Shown here: positions 52,601 to 61,135 of the stretch, one piece after another
How the letters are laid out: each line of letters opens with the position of its first letter
Position numbering within the stretch: position 1 is the first letter of the stretch
Assembly: GCF_029212375.1 (NCBI RefSeq)
Contig: NZ_JARGNU010000001.1
Location: 62,001 to 126,000, forward strand
Length of the DNA stretch: 64,000 nucleotides
Direction: 5' to 3'
DNA from: Zhongshania sp.
GTDB taxonomy: Bacteria; Pseudomonadota; Gammaproteobacteria; Pseudomonadales; Spongiibacteraceae
Notes under the pieces: generated by a model
What the model saw: only the letters and a program-made list of their open reading frames with translations
What the model was told of the DNA's origin: nothing
The model's database searches: none
Made by a program: the position numbers and the translations under genes

Positions 52601-54174
52601 GTTGTCGCCTTCTTGATGCGTGGAGTCCTTTTGATTGGGGTCGGCTGCGCTGGAGAGTGAGTCGATTTTTTCGCTGCAGGTAATGGCGCAGCTGTGACCT
52701 GGCTTGGCTCTGGGCTTGTAAAGCCCAGCGCTTGCAAATACTGTTGCCTAACGTCGGCAATGTGGGTGTCGAGCTCTGCTCGCTTCCAGTGACTGGTGTC
52801 GATGGGCGGCAGAATTTCGACGGTGACCTTGGCTGAGTGATAGAGCGAGTCGCCCTTAGTTTGCACATTTAGGGAGTTATGTATTACCACGGGAACGATA
52901 TTTACTTTTGCATCTAAGGCTAGGTGAAATGCACCTTTTTTGAACGGGCCAGGTTTGCGCGTACTGCTGCGAGTACCTTCTGGGGCCACTGCGACACTGC
53001 GACCCTCTTTGGTGATGGCTTCTATTAATGGCGCCATACTGGCAATAGCGCTCTTGCTGTCGTCGCGGTCGATGGGAATCACTCCTGCAAACTCATAGGC
53101 ATCTGATAATAAGGGTACCTTACCAAATGCGCGCTTGCCGATTCCCGCGTAATTTTCGCGCAATAATTTGAGAATAATAAAGCCGTCGGCGTTACTTTGA
53201 TGATTGAAAATAACCACGCTGGCGGGGTTGTCGCGTAAATAATGTTCGTTGATTAGTTCGATATCCATGCCGATTAATTTGCACACGCTGTCTGTGAAGT
53301 GCTTCAGCATAAAGCCGCGGCCGCGTTTGCGGTCGCCTTCAAGGTGGGCGACACCTAAACCGCCGAGGTAGCTTGCGACCAGCGATATATAAACCCCCGC
53401 AGTGCCGCCTAATTCGCGCAATCGCCAGCGGCGGGGTTTAAAATCGACACTGAACCAATCTTTGAAATCGGCGTGCTGTTTAAGGCGCGGATTGGGGTTG
53501 ACGGCGGTGGGGTGACCAACAACCTCTAACAGCGGTAGGTCTTCATCGCTGTCGGTATAGAAAAAGGCGTTGTCCAAGCTGCAATTTAGCTGGCTTGCTA
53601 ATTTCTCGGCGGCCAGCCGTTTACCAAAGCCCCAGCAAACGGGCATGGTAACAGTGCCGGTAAACTGATCTTGATCAACCACATAGTGCGAGCTGGCAAT
53701 ATGGTCGATCTGAAGTTGTTGTGCCACTAAGCTAATCGCTTGCTCCGGTGCCGACGAGGCGATAGCAACAATGTGGCCGCGAGCGCGGTGGGCGGCTATG
53801 AGCGCCCGCGCTTCTGGGTAGATCCGCTTGTTGAGCTGGGTCTCGTAGACGTGTTCACACAAGTCGCTAAATTCCTGTACAGGACTGCCTTTTAAGAATG
53901 ACGCGCCAAGCTCCATAAGGCCGTGATCATCCATCAGCCCTAGCTGATGGTTAATTATCGCAAGTACCACCCGTGCAAAATCGTGCTTGGTGATATCGCC
54001 GCGCCGCAATTGCTCGCGCAAGATAAATAGCGAGGAATAACCCGCAATTATGGTGCCGTCAAAATCAAATAGGGCCAACGTGCTTGGCCCTGGTAGTGTA
54101 TTGTTGATTTCGGCTAGCAAGTCATCAGTGGTCGACACTATGGGTATCCCTCGTGTGTAGATTGCGTTGCTCAT
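52597..54174 (-). CDS. HAD-IB phosphatase fused to 1-acylglycerol-3-phosphate acyltransferase
   Basis: Two domains. Residues 30-245 form a HAD-IB phosphoserine-phosphatase-like hydrolase (nucleophile Asp37 in LFDFDGT, SSAPEQAISL, TDSDEDLPLL). Residues 300-480 form a PlsC-type acyltransferase (His325 and Asp330 in FNHQSNADGF, PEGTRSS near 398). The tail is basic and Pro/Lys-rich. The same fusion is annotated as Rv2483c in M. tuberculosis. The acyltransferase makes phosphatidate; whether the phosphatase then yields diacylglycerol for the wax synthase/DGAT encoded next is an attractive but unproven idea. First gene of the five-gene lipid operon, weak ribosome site. Confidence 0.9.
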   Translation of the reverse strand: MSNAIYTRGIPIVSTTDDLLAEINNTLPGPSTLALFDFDGTIIAGYSSLFILREQLRRGDITKHDFARVVLAIINHQLGLMDDHGLMELGASFLKGSPVQEFSDLCEHVYETQLNKRIYPEARALIAAHRARGHIVAIASSAPEQAISLVAQQLQIDHIASSHYVVDQDQFTGTVTMPVCWGFGKRLAAEKLASQLNCSLDNAFFYTDSDEDLPLLEVVGHPTAVNPNPRLKQHADFKDWFSVDFKPRRWRLRELGGTAGVYISLVASYLGGLGVAHLEGDRKRGRGFMLKHFTDSVCKLIGMDIELINEHYLRDNPASVVIFNHQSNADGFIILKLLRENYAGIGKRAFGKVPLLSDAYEFAGVIPIDRDDSKSAIASMAPLIEAITKEGRSVAVAPEGTRSSTRKPGPFKKGAFHLALDAKVNIVPVVIHNSLNVQTKGDSLYHSAKVTVEILPPIDTSHWKRAELDTHIADVRQQYLQALGFTSPEPSQVTAAPLPAAKKSTHSPAQPTPIKRTPRIKKATT

Positions 54175-54497
54175 CGTTAAGCTATTGCAAATTATATGTT
54201 TTTGCGGTGCTGTGAAAACAGATATTCTTTGTTTACTTGGTGCAGGTAAAGTGTTGCGCTAGATAGGTTTCTGCTAGTTTGGTGTTTAGCTATAACCGGA
54301 TTATGCTTATATTGCAATATTAATTAGTATGCAAAACGATAGCAAGCGTATTGTAAGGTTGCTAAGTCTGTGTCTATAATGACTTTAGTAGCGACGATGC
54401 TCTATGTCGTCGGTGATTAGGCCGCAAAAAGTGGTTGCATGTCGGGTGGGCGTTAATGCGCTCGCGTCAAGCTCAGATAACAGTAGAGAGGTGTATT
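54175..54497. other. Divergent intergenic region between lipid operon and BadH-like gene
   Basis: About 320 bases. Contains the palindrome-like TTGCAATATTAATTAGTATGCAA (54312-54334) and the strong promoter TTGTAA-N18-TATAAT at 54351-54380 pointing right. The track ORF start at 54435 inside this region is not used (see the BadH-like gene). Confidence 0.5.
54351..54380 (+). promoter_or_regulatory. Sigma70-type promoter for the BadH/BadI-like genes
   Basis: TTGTAA (54351-54356), 18 bases, perfect TATAAT (54375-54380), then a leader of about 115 bases to TTG 54498. The imperfect dyad at 54312-54334 directly upstream could bind a regulator. Confidence 0.55.
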
Positions 54498-55268
54498 TTG
54501 AAAGGCTTATCGGGAAAAATAGCGATTGTAACCGGTGGTGGTAGCGGTATTGGTGAAGCGATTGTGCTTCGTTTAGCGGCAGAAGGTTGTCATGTAGCTT
54601 TGTTTGATATCAATCCCGAGGCTTCGGCTGCGGTGGTTGAGAAGTCAAAAGCTGCTGGCGCGAGTGGATCTGTGGTGCCGTACATGACAGATATCACCGA
54701 TCTTACCGCCGTAGAGGCCTCGGTTGCCAAGGTTGAAGACGAGTTGGGACCAATCTGGATGCTGGTTAACAATGCTGGCTGGGACAAGCCCGCGCCTTTC
54801 TTAACTACCGGCCCCGATTTGTGGCAAAAAATTATAAGCCTTAACTTGCTTGGCCCAATCAACCTGCATTCTGCAGTGTGTAAGCGCATGGCTGAGCGCA
54901 AAGGCGGCCGTGTGGTGAATGTTGCCTCGGATGCTGGCCGTGTTGGCACGAGCAACGAAGCGGTTTACTCTGCTTGTAAAGGCGGCACTATCGCGTTTAC
55001 TAAGTCGATGGCCCGCGAGCTAGCCCGCAGCAACGTACTGGTTAACGCAGTGTGCCCTGGTCCCACTGATACTCCAGCCATGGCGGCAGTGGTAGGAACT
55101 GGCCCAGAAGCTGAAAAGTGGAAAGAGTCTATGGCCAAGGGCATTCCATTGCGTCGCATGGCACAGCCAGATGACTACCCCGGTATGATCGCCTTTTTAG
55201 GCAGCGACGACGCTTCCTATATGACTGGGCAGGCAATCTCGATTTCCGGCGGTTTGACCATGAGCTGA
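54498..55268 (+). CDS. SDR dehydrogenase, BadH-like (2-hydroxycyclohexanecarboxyl-CoA dehydrogenase candidate)
   Basis: Classical SDR of 256 aa with IVTGGGSGIGEAIV, NNAG in LVNNAGWDKP, the YSACKGGTIAF YxxxK active site and NAVCPGPTDTPAM. The start is TTG 54498, six bases after GAGAGG; upstream ATG 54435 would add a leader not seen in SDRs and lacks a good ribosome site. In cyclohexanecarboxylate degradation BadH oxidises 2-hydroxycyclohexanecarboxyl-CoA to the 2-keto form, the substrate of BadI, and the next gene is a strong BadI match. So the pairing suggests the role by inference. A generic 3-hydroxyacyl-CoA dehydrogenase is the alternative. Confidence 0.82.
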   Translation: MKGLSGKIAIVTGGGSGIGEAIVLRLAAEGCHVALFDINPEASAAVVEKSKAAGASGSVVPYMTDITDLTAVEASVAKVEDELGPIWMLVNNAGWDKPAPFLTTGPDLWQKIISLNLLGPINLHSAVCKRMAERKGGRVVNVASDAGRVGTSNEAVYSACKGGTIAFTKSMARELARSNVLVNAVCPGPTDTPAMAAVVGTGPEAEKWKESMAKGIPLRRMAQPDDYPGMIAFLGSDDASYMTGQAISISGGLTMS

Positions 55269-55332
55269 CACCACTGCAGACGCCCCTGAAAAGGGGTGTT
55301 GTCGGTGAGTTATTATTTACAAGGAATACACT

Positions 55333-56124
55333 ATGTTTGCGACTACACCTTACGAAGACATTATTTACGAAAACCGCAATGGCGCGGCGTGGATCATTAT
55401 CAACCGTCCCAAGGTCTATAACGCCTTTCGCGGAAGAACCATTGAAGAGTTGATTCATGCATTTTTGACCGCTGCCAGCGACAAAACTGTTGGTGTTGTG
55501 GTGTTAACCGGCACTGGCGATAAAGCATTTTGTACCGGTGGTGATCAGTCTAATCACGATGGCGACTACGATGGCCGCGGTGTTGTTGGTTTGCCAATTG
55601 ATGAGCTGCAATCAGCAATTCGTGATATTCCCAAGCCTGTTATTGCGGCGGTAAATGGCTATGCAATTGGCGGTGGTCATGTACTTGCAACCATTTGCGA
55701 TCTGACCATTGCTGCAGACACCGCGCAAATGGGTCAAGTTGGACCTAAAGTGGGTTCAGTTGATGCTGGCTGGGGTACCGCTTACCTAGCGCGTATTGTT
55801 GGCGAGAAGAAAGCGCGCGAAATTTGGTATATGTGTAAGCGTTATACCGCTCAAGAAATGGCCGATATGGGCCTAGTAAACAAGGTCGTGCCGGCGGCAG
55901 AGCTAGAAGCCGAAGTGACCAGCTGGTGCGAGACCATGTTGCAGCACAGCCCAACGGCAATGGCCTTGGCGAAGCGCTCATTCAACTGCGACAGCGAGTC
56001 GATTCGCGGCACCAGTATGATGGCGTTGAACGCGGTTAAAATGTACTACGATACTGACGAATCTAAAGAAGGTGTTAACGCCTTTAATGAGAAGCGTAAG
56101 CCCGATTTTCGTAAGTTCATTTAA
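55333..56124 (+). CDS. badI: 2-ketocyclohexanecarboxyl-CoA hydrolase-like ring-cleaving crotonase (BadI)
   Basis: Crotonase-fold enzyme close to BadI and MenB. Recognised by YEDIIYENRNGAAWIIINRP at the N-terminus, AFCTGGDQSNHDGDYDGRG near residue 66, YAIGGGHVLATICDLTIAA, the active-site GSVDAGWGTAYLARIVGEKK (Ser142, Asp144) and the C-terminal YYDTDESKEGVNAFNEKRKP. BadI hydrolytically opens the ring of a 2-ketocyclohexanecarboxyl-CoA to a pimeloyl-CoA; a reported relative does the same with isopropenyl-substituted rings in cyclic monoterpene degradation. Trp replaces Tyr in the usual VDPGYGT. It lies 64 bases after the BadH-like gene with AAGGA upstream of ATG. Confidence 0.85.
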   Translation: MFATTPYEDIIYENRNGAAWIIINRPKVYNAFRGRTIEELIHAFLTAASDKTVGVVVLTGTGDKAFCTGGDQSNHDGDYDGRGVVGLPIDELQSAIRDIPKPVIAAVNGYAIGGGHVLATICDLTIAADTAQMGQVGPKVGSVDAGWGTAYLARIVGEKKAREIWYMCKRYTAQEMADMGLVNKVVPAAELEAEVTSWCETMLQHSPTAMALAKRSFNCDSESIRGTSMMALNAVKMYYDTDESKEGVNAFNEKRKPDFRKFI

Positions 56125-56265
56125 GCCTTGCTAATCATCGGCGGTGTGCTGTGTGTAACAGCTCGCCGTCGATTATTTGCTTAGTATTTGATCGTGTTGG
56201 ACCGCATTATAATTTGATAAAACCCTGCGGTGTAGCCAAGCAAATTTGCGACGAGGATGCATTGT

Positions 56266-57021
56266 ATGTCCCTCAGCCCAGTCGCGGAGTTTAATTCCCT
56301 TAACGCCGCTTACAGTCGTGATGTTCTACGCACTAGCCGCGCAAGCGAGCTGGCACTTTTCCTTTACGATGTGTCTGATGAAGGCCCGTCGATCCGTTTT
56401 TTGTATAATACTGGTATAGCGCCGGAGCTGGTTACTGTCTATCGGCAAAGCGTTTTTCGTGATGATCCATTGCTGCCCCACGGCGGCGCTAGCGATAAAT
56501 TGTTAGGTGTTCGTGAGCTTGGCATGTCGCATTTGCCCGCTAAACAGTTTAGCGCCTCGGGCACTTACTACACCCATGCCTTACGCGGCGCTGGCTATAT
56601 TGAAACCGCGGCCTTGTCGCGGCAGTTAAGTCGGCGGTTTTACTTGGTGGCGGGAATGCTATTGGGTCAAGGTGCGCGTCAGTCTCGGCATATTTATGCG
56701 GAGAGTGCCGTGGACAAAACTCAAAACTGGTTGCTAAGCGCGGCAGATCATATGATCGATAGCGGTATTCTCAGCTCGTGGCGAGAGAGTGAGTCTAGTA
56801 AATCGGCTTGCCCGCTGGCTGATATTCCGGAGCGGCATTTACTGGTGTTAACACCAAGAGAAAAAGACGTGCTTGCCGAAATGTTGCGGGGCTTTAGCAA
56901 TAAACAGATAAGTGCCTGCTTGGGCTTGTCGGAGTACACGATTGAAAATCATCTGCGTCGTATCTACAAAAAATTTGCCGTTCACAGTCGTACGGCCTTG
57001 ATCGCCACCCTGAGTCACTAA
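56266..57021 (+). CDS. LuxR-type helix-turn-helix regulator with unknown sensor domain
   Basis: C-terminal LuxR DNA-binding domain (LTPREKDVLAEMLRGFSNKQISACL, then SEYTIENHLRRIYKKF) after a 180-residue N-terminal part without receiver or typical acyl-homoserine-lactone features. Track ATG 56257 touches the GAGG (56253-56256) directly; ATG 56266, nine bases later, is the better start (251 aa). Paralogue of the regulator at 21830. It follows the BadI-like gene on the same strand and may regulate the alicyclic pathway; no luxI is present. Confidence 0.85.
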   Translation: MSLSPVAEFNSLNAAYSRDVLRTSRASELALFLYDVSDEGPSIRFLYNTGIAPELVTVYRQSVFRDDPLLPHGGASDKLLGVRELGMSHLPAKQFSASGTYYTHALRGAGYIETAALSRQLSRRFYLVAGMLLGQGARQSRHIYAESAVDKTQNWLLSAADHMIDSGILSSWRESESSKSACPLADIPERHLLVLTPREKDVLAEMLRGFSNKQISACLGLSEYTIENHLRRIYKKFAVHSRTALIATLSH

Positions 57022-57058
57022 AACGTGGTTGTTAGTTGCTCAGGGTGGTTTGGGGTGC

Positions 57059-58204
57059 TTACAAGCTATCTAGCGCTTGGGTGTCGTCAATCGCGTGAGT
57101 CATGCGGCTGATAAACTCCAAGCTGGTGTCGCGGGGCTGCATATCTGGCACATCGGGATTGGGGCTGAGTACCGGTGTCCACCATGCGAGCGCGCCGAAC
57201 AGGTTCTGGCGGTAGTAATTCCATGCTTCGCTAAAGGGAGTGTCGGCCCCGCCATTGGCTTTCAATTCTTTTAAGTAATGCTGAATTAAATCTTTTTCCC
57301 AAGCGCGACGGTCACCGGTGGGTAAACTGGTCGAGATCACATAGGCTAAATCGCGGCCCCAATGACCAACACACATACATTGCCAATCGCTCAGGCCCAT
57401 GTGTTTATCGGCGGTGATATACCAGTTTTTAAGGTGAACATCAGAGTGAACCACGGTGTGCGGCAAGCTTTTATGCGCGTTTACACTGGCGAGGGTGGCG
57501 GGCCAAATTTGGTCGGCTTTTTTGAATAGGTTGGCTGGAATGACTTCTCTTGCTTCTTGAAAACCAATGTCGGCCTGCGGCCCAAAGCCCGCTTCGTTGG
57601 CGGTAATAGTGAAAAAATCAGACCACGTGTTGAGGTACGATAGCTCAGATTTTAACGCCTCGCTTTGATAATATTTGCCGTGGAGTTTAGCGAGAATGCT
57701 CAGCTGTTCCTTGGCTAGCTGTTCAGTAATTACAGTGGTGTGGTCACTAAACGTGACGCTGCCGGTCATGTCATCTAGCATCACGATCGAGTTAAGGGTG
57801 TCTGGATTAAAATTCGCAAAGCGCGCGGTAGGCGCTTCGATATCAAGCTGTGGCCGAACAATATTGTAAAACTTTACTTCGCCTTCAATCGCGCCATTCA
57901 TGCCGAGCAGGCAGCGGCTGGGTAGGGCAAATGTGGCCTTACAGAATACGCTGCGGGGCAAGCTGTGTTGCTCTGAACTGTACTGGATTTCAATGCGCCG
58001 GCGGCTTGATGTGCCTTCGTCTTCGGGGCCAAGGGTAAAGCCTGTCACCTTTGTGCCATTGGCCTTTGCGCCAAGTACGTCGTCTAACCAGTCGGTGGTA
58101 ATGTCTTCAAAGGCCATGGGTATTTCGTCGCGACTGCGAACGGGTTTACGCTCGGCGGTTTCCTTGTCAAAGGCGGCTTTTATTTGCTCGAAGTTCATTT
58201 TCAT
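57059..58204 (-). CDS. Kinase-like (APH/CHK family) phosphotransferase protein
   Basis: A 381-aa protein of the aminoglycoside phosphotransferase/choline-kinase-like fold. Catalytic loop HSDVHLKNWYI (HxDxxxxN) near residue 249 and the metal-binding LSDWQCMCVGHWGRDLAY near 270. The N-terminal part resembles the DUF1679/CHK group (GTSSRRRIEIQYS..., PRSVFCKATF). It differs from the kinase-like protein at 24786. AGGTG lies eight bases before ATG 58204. The substrate is unknown; presence among acyl-CoA genes suggests a hydroxylated lipid or terpenoid intermediate rather than antibiotics. Confidence 0.82.
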   Translation of the reverse strand: MKMNFEQIKAAFDKETAERKPVRSRDEIPMAFEDITTDWLDDVLGAKANGTKVTGFTLGPEDEGTSSRRRIEIQYSSEQHSLPRSVFCKATFALPSRCLLGMNGAIEGEVKFYNIVRPQLDIEAPTARFANFNPDTLNSIVMLDDMTGSVTFSDHTTVITEQLAKEQLSILAKLHGKYYQSEALKSELSYLNTWSDFFTITANEAGFGPQADIGFQEAREVIPANLFKKADQIWPATLASVNAHKSLPHTVVHSDVHLKNWYITADKHMGLSDWQCMCVGHWGRDLAYVISTSLPTGDRRAWEKDLIQHYLKELKANGGADTPFSEAWNYYRQNLFGALAWWTPVLSPNPDVPDMQPRDTSLEFISRMTHAIDDTQALDSL

Positions 58205-58286
58205 GATGAATTCACCTGATGCTTATTGTTTGAATTGACTATTTTGATGTAACTAAGGCTAACAGGCTGGGCGCCGTTCTTCGATA

Positions 58287-58300
58287 GACGGATTTCCGTC
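58287..58300. promoter_or_regulatory. Short perfect dyad GACGGA-TT-TCCGTC
   Basis: Six-base arms with two central T in the 234-base space between two divergent genes (kinase-like and crotonase). A likely position for a regulator or a small hairpin; no known consensus recognised. Confidence 0.35.
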
Positions 58301-58438
58301 AATATAAAGGCTAGCGAAAGGTTCGCATGTGTAGTATATTTTGAGCCTTATATCGCTGACTGGCAATCGAGCCGCAGTGCCTGACACTCCTTGTGCCTAC
58401 GAATCAGCACTTCTAACGAGTAGAGGATAGACCAAATT

Positions 58439-59230
58439 ATGTCGGATGCCCCAATTCATTATGCTGTAGATGCCCGTGGCGTAGCGACAGTAACCCTTAT
58501 TCGGCCAGAAATACACAATGCCTTCGACGACACCGTAGTGGCGGCGTTGAGCGAGGCATTTGCGACAGTAGCGCAAGATGATTCGGTAAGAGCGCTAATA
58601 TTGGCGTCTACCGGTAAGAGCTTTTGTGCAGGTGGCGACCTAAATTGGATGCGGCGCATGGCGCAGTATGGTTATGAAGAGAATCTGCGCGATTCCGAAT
58701 TACTGGCTGAAATGTTGCGCCGTTTAAACACCTTGCCAAAATTGACAATCGCCCGAGTACAGGGCGCTGCCTTTGGTGGTGGTGTTGGTTTGGTGAGCTG
58801 CTGTGATATTGCGGTGGCATCGCCAGCGGCGGCATTTTGCTTAAGTGAAGTAAAAGTCGGTATGATTCCGGCAACTATCAGCCCCTATGTTATTAACGCC
58901 ATTGGCGAGCGCGCATCGCGTCGCTATTTCACCACCGCCGAACTTATTGATGCGGCCAAGGCTAGGGAGTTGGGCTTGGTTACCGAGTTGGTCGAGTCTG
59001 ACGAGCATTTAGACGAGGGCATCGAGCGGATTTTAAAGAGCCTTCTGCGCAATGGTCCGCGAGGCGTTGGCGAAGCAAAGCGCCTCATTATCGACTACGC
59101 AAACCGCGAGATTACCCCCGAGCTAATCGCCGACAGCAGTAAACGTATTGCTGAAACCCGCGGCAGCGCTGAAGGCCAAGAGGGTTTAACCGCTTTCCTA
59201 GAAAAGCGTAAACCCAGCTGGATAGTGTAA
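58439..59230 (+). CDS. Enoyl-CoA hydratase family protein, LiuC/AtuE-like
   Basis: Crotonase of 263 aa with SFCAGGDLNWMRRMAQYGYEEN near residue 61, GAAFGGGVGLVSCCDIAVAS near 110, then the subfamily marker KVGMIPATISPYVINAIGERASRRYF shared with methylglutaconyl-CoA hydratase (LiuC) and isohexenylglutaconyl-CoA hydratase (AtuE). These act in leucine and acyclic terpene degradation after a biotin-dependent carboxylase. No carboxylase gene is in the window. The next gene is AtuA-like, which supports a terpenoid setting. ATG 58439 has a usable AGAGGA upstream. Confidence 0.87.
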   Translation: MSDAPIHYAVDARGVATVTLIRPEIHNAFDDTVVAALSEAFATVAQDDSVRALILASTGKSFCAGGDLNWMRRMAQYGYEENLRDSELLAEMLRRLNTLPKLTIARVQGAAFGGGVGLVSCCDIAVASPAAAFCLSEVKVGMIPATISPYVINAIGERASRRYFTTAELIDAAKARELGLVTELVESDEHLDEGIERILKSLLRNGPRGVGEAKRLIIDYANREITPELIADSSKRIAETRGSAEGQEGLTAFLEKRKPSWIV

Positions 59231-59354
59231 AACCAATTGAATAGTTAAAAAATGTCATCGTTCTGGCGTATGTATGCCAAGGACGGTTTAAGCGAGTAAG
59301 CCAAGCACTGCAATTGTGGTGCACCATTTTCTACACGATCTATAGGTACTGACT

Positions 59355-60722
59355 ATGAGTGAAAAAACCGTACTGATCGCCAACGGACAGGGTTTTTGGG
59401 GCGACAGTCTCCTAGGACCCAAACGTCTGGTGTCGGAAGGCCCGCTGGATTATCTGACGCTGGATTATTTGGCCGAAGTAACCATGAGCATTATGCAGAA
59501 GCAGCGCTTGCGCAACCCTGAACTGGGTTACGCTACCGATTTCGTATCGATGCTGAAAGAGATTCTGCCAACGTGTAAAGAAAAGGGCATTAAAGTTATT
59601 GCCAACGCCGGTGGTGTTAATCCACGGGGCTGTTTGAAGGCCATCCAAGAAGTTGTTAAAGAATTGGGCCTTACCGGCATTAAAATCGGTATTGTGGAAG
59701 GCGACGATATTCTCGACCAGATTCCCGAGCTGATGAAGTCTGGCGAAACCTTTAAAAACCTCGATACTGGCGAAGGCGTTGAGCAAGTGCTGAGCAGAAT
59801 GTCGAGCGCCAACGTGTATATTGGTGCTAAGCCGATTGCTGACGCCTTGGCATTGGGCGCCGATATTGTGGTAACTGGCCGCGCTACTGACCCCTCGGTA
59901 GTACTTGCGCCGTTAATTTATGAATTTGGCTGGTCGATGGACGATTTCGACAAGCTAGCTGCTGGCACGGTTATGGGTCACATTTTAGAATGTGGCGCCC
60001 AGTGTACTGGTGGTAATTATTGCGATTGGAAATCTGTACCCGATTTTGCCCGCATTGGCTACCCAGTTGTAGAAGCCAAAGCTGACGGCACGTTTGTGGT
60101 TACTAAGCACGAAGGTACAGGTGGCTTGGTAAATATCGACACCATTTCTTCACAGTTGCTGTACGAACTAGGCGATCCAAAGGGCTACCTTGGACCAGAC
60201 TGCCAGACCGACTTCACCACGATTCAGCTAGAGCAAGATGGCGAGAATCGTGTACGTGTATCTGGTATTAAGGGCAGCGCGCCAACACCGACCTACAAAG
60301 TGTCGATGTCTTATGAAAACGGCTACAAAATTGTTGGCACCCTGACTTATACCGCGCCAGATGCGGTTGCAAAAGCAGAGCTGGCAGCACAAATTTTGTT
60401 TGACCGCGTTGCGCTCTACGGCACGCCGATTCCAGAAGAAGATCGCTTTGTAGAAGTGTTTGGCACTAATGTTTGCTACAAAGGCATTGTGAAACAGAGC
60501 GAAGAGCCTGCAGAAGTATTGCTTCGGGTCGGCGCGAAGAGCCAGAACAAAGAACTGCTTAATCTGCTGGGCAGAGAAGTTGCGCCACTGATTACTAGCG
60601 GCCCAGTGGGTGTTACTGGATTTGCGGCGGGTCGTCCACGGCCAACCGAGATTGTTGGCTATTGGCCAGCCTTGATCGACAAAACCAAAGTCACCACCAC
60701 CGTTACGGTAGAGGAAGTATAA
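59355..60722 (+). CDS. atuA: Acyclic terpene utilisation AtuA family protein (DUF1446)
   Basis: AtuA/DUF1446 family of 455 aa with VLIANGQGFWGDSLLGP at the N-terminus, IANAGGVNPRGCLKAI near residue 83, IVVTGRATDPSVVLAPLIYEFGW near 170 and HILECGAQCTGGNYCDW near 210. AtuA is needed for citronellol/geraniol use in Pseudomonas, but its reaction is not established. Full-length AtuA has an added C-terminal domain; here that part is a separate ORF starting two bases after the stop. It follows a LiuC/AtuE-like hydratase. Confidence 0.9.
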   Translation: MSEKTVLIANGQGFWGDSLLGPKRLVSEGPLDYLTLDYLAEVTMSIMQKQRLRNPELGYATDFVSMLKEILPTCKEKGIKVIANAGGVNPRGCLKAIQEVVKELGLTGIKIGIVEGDDILDQIPELMKSGETFKNLDTGEGVEQVLSRMSSANVYIGAKPIADALALGADIVVTGRATDPSVVLAPLIYEFGWSMDDFDKLAAGTVMGHILECGAQCTGGNYCDWKSVPDFARIGYPVVEAKADGTFVVTKHEGTGGLVNIDTISSQLLYELGDPKGYLGPDCQTDFTTIQLEQDGENRVRVSGIKGSAPTPTYKVSMSYENGYKIVGTLTYTAPDAVAKAELAAQILFDRVALYGTPIPEEDRFVEVFGTNVCYKGIVKQSEEPAEVLLRVGAKSQNKELLNLLGREVAPLITSGPVGVTGFAAGRPRPTEIVGYWPALIDKTKVTTTVTVEEV

Positions 60723-60724
60723 TC

Positions 60725-61057
60725 ATGGCTAAAGTACAGTTGATGGATATTGCCATTGCCCGCAGCGGTGATAAAGGCGACGGTTCCAATGTGGGTATTA
60801 AAGCCCGCACCCCAGCGATTTATCAGTTTCTTAAAAAGACCCTGACCACCGAGATGGTAAAAGAGCACTTTAAAGAAATCTGCTTTGGTAAAGTGACGCG
60901 CTATGAGTTAGATAACCTCAACGCGCTAAATTTTATCCTTGAAGATTCACTTGGCGGTGGTGGCACTGAAACCTTGATTATGGACGCCCAGGGTAAAGTA
61001 CATGGCCTAGCGCTCCTGTTCATGGAAATGGACGTGCCGGACGAGCTGCTGGCTTAA
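60725..61057 (+). CDS. AtuA C-terminal-like domain as separate protein
   Basis: A 110-aa protein with MDIAIARSGDKGDGSNVGI at the N-terminus, VTRYELDNLNALNFILEDSLGGGG in the middle and a short C-terminal end. This matches the small domain found at the C-terminus of AtuA/DUF1446 proteins. The start at ATG 60725 (track ORF begins at 60662) lies behind AGAGGAAG and two bases after the DUF1446 stop. It most likely forms a complex with the preceding protein. Confidence 0.85.
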   Translation: MAKVQLMDIAIARSGDKGDGSNVGIKARTPAIYQFLKKTLTTEMVKEHFKEICFGKVTRYELDNLNALNFILEDSLGGGGTETLIMDAQGKVHGLALLFMEMDVPDELLA

Positions 61058-61100
61058 CTCGCGCTTTTAAGCCCGGCGCAATGTCGGGCTTAATATCGAT

Positions 61101-61135
61101 AATGGCAGATTTTATGATCTGCCATTATTTTTTTC
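61101..61135 (+). terminator. Intrinsic terminator of the AtuA operon
   Basis: AATGGCAGAT (61101-61110), loop TTTATG, ATCTGCCATT (61117-61126), then a T run. Perfect ten-base stem. Confidence 0.88.
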
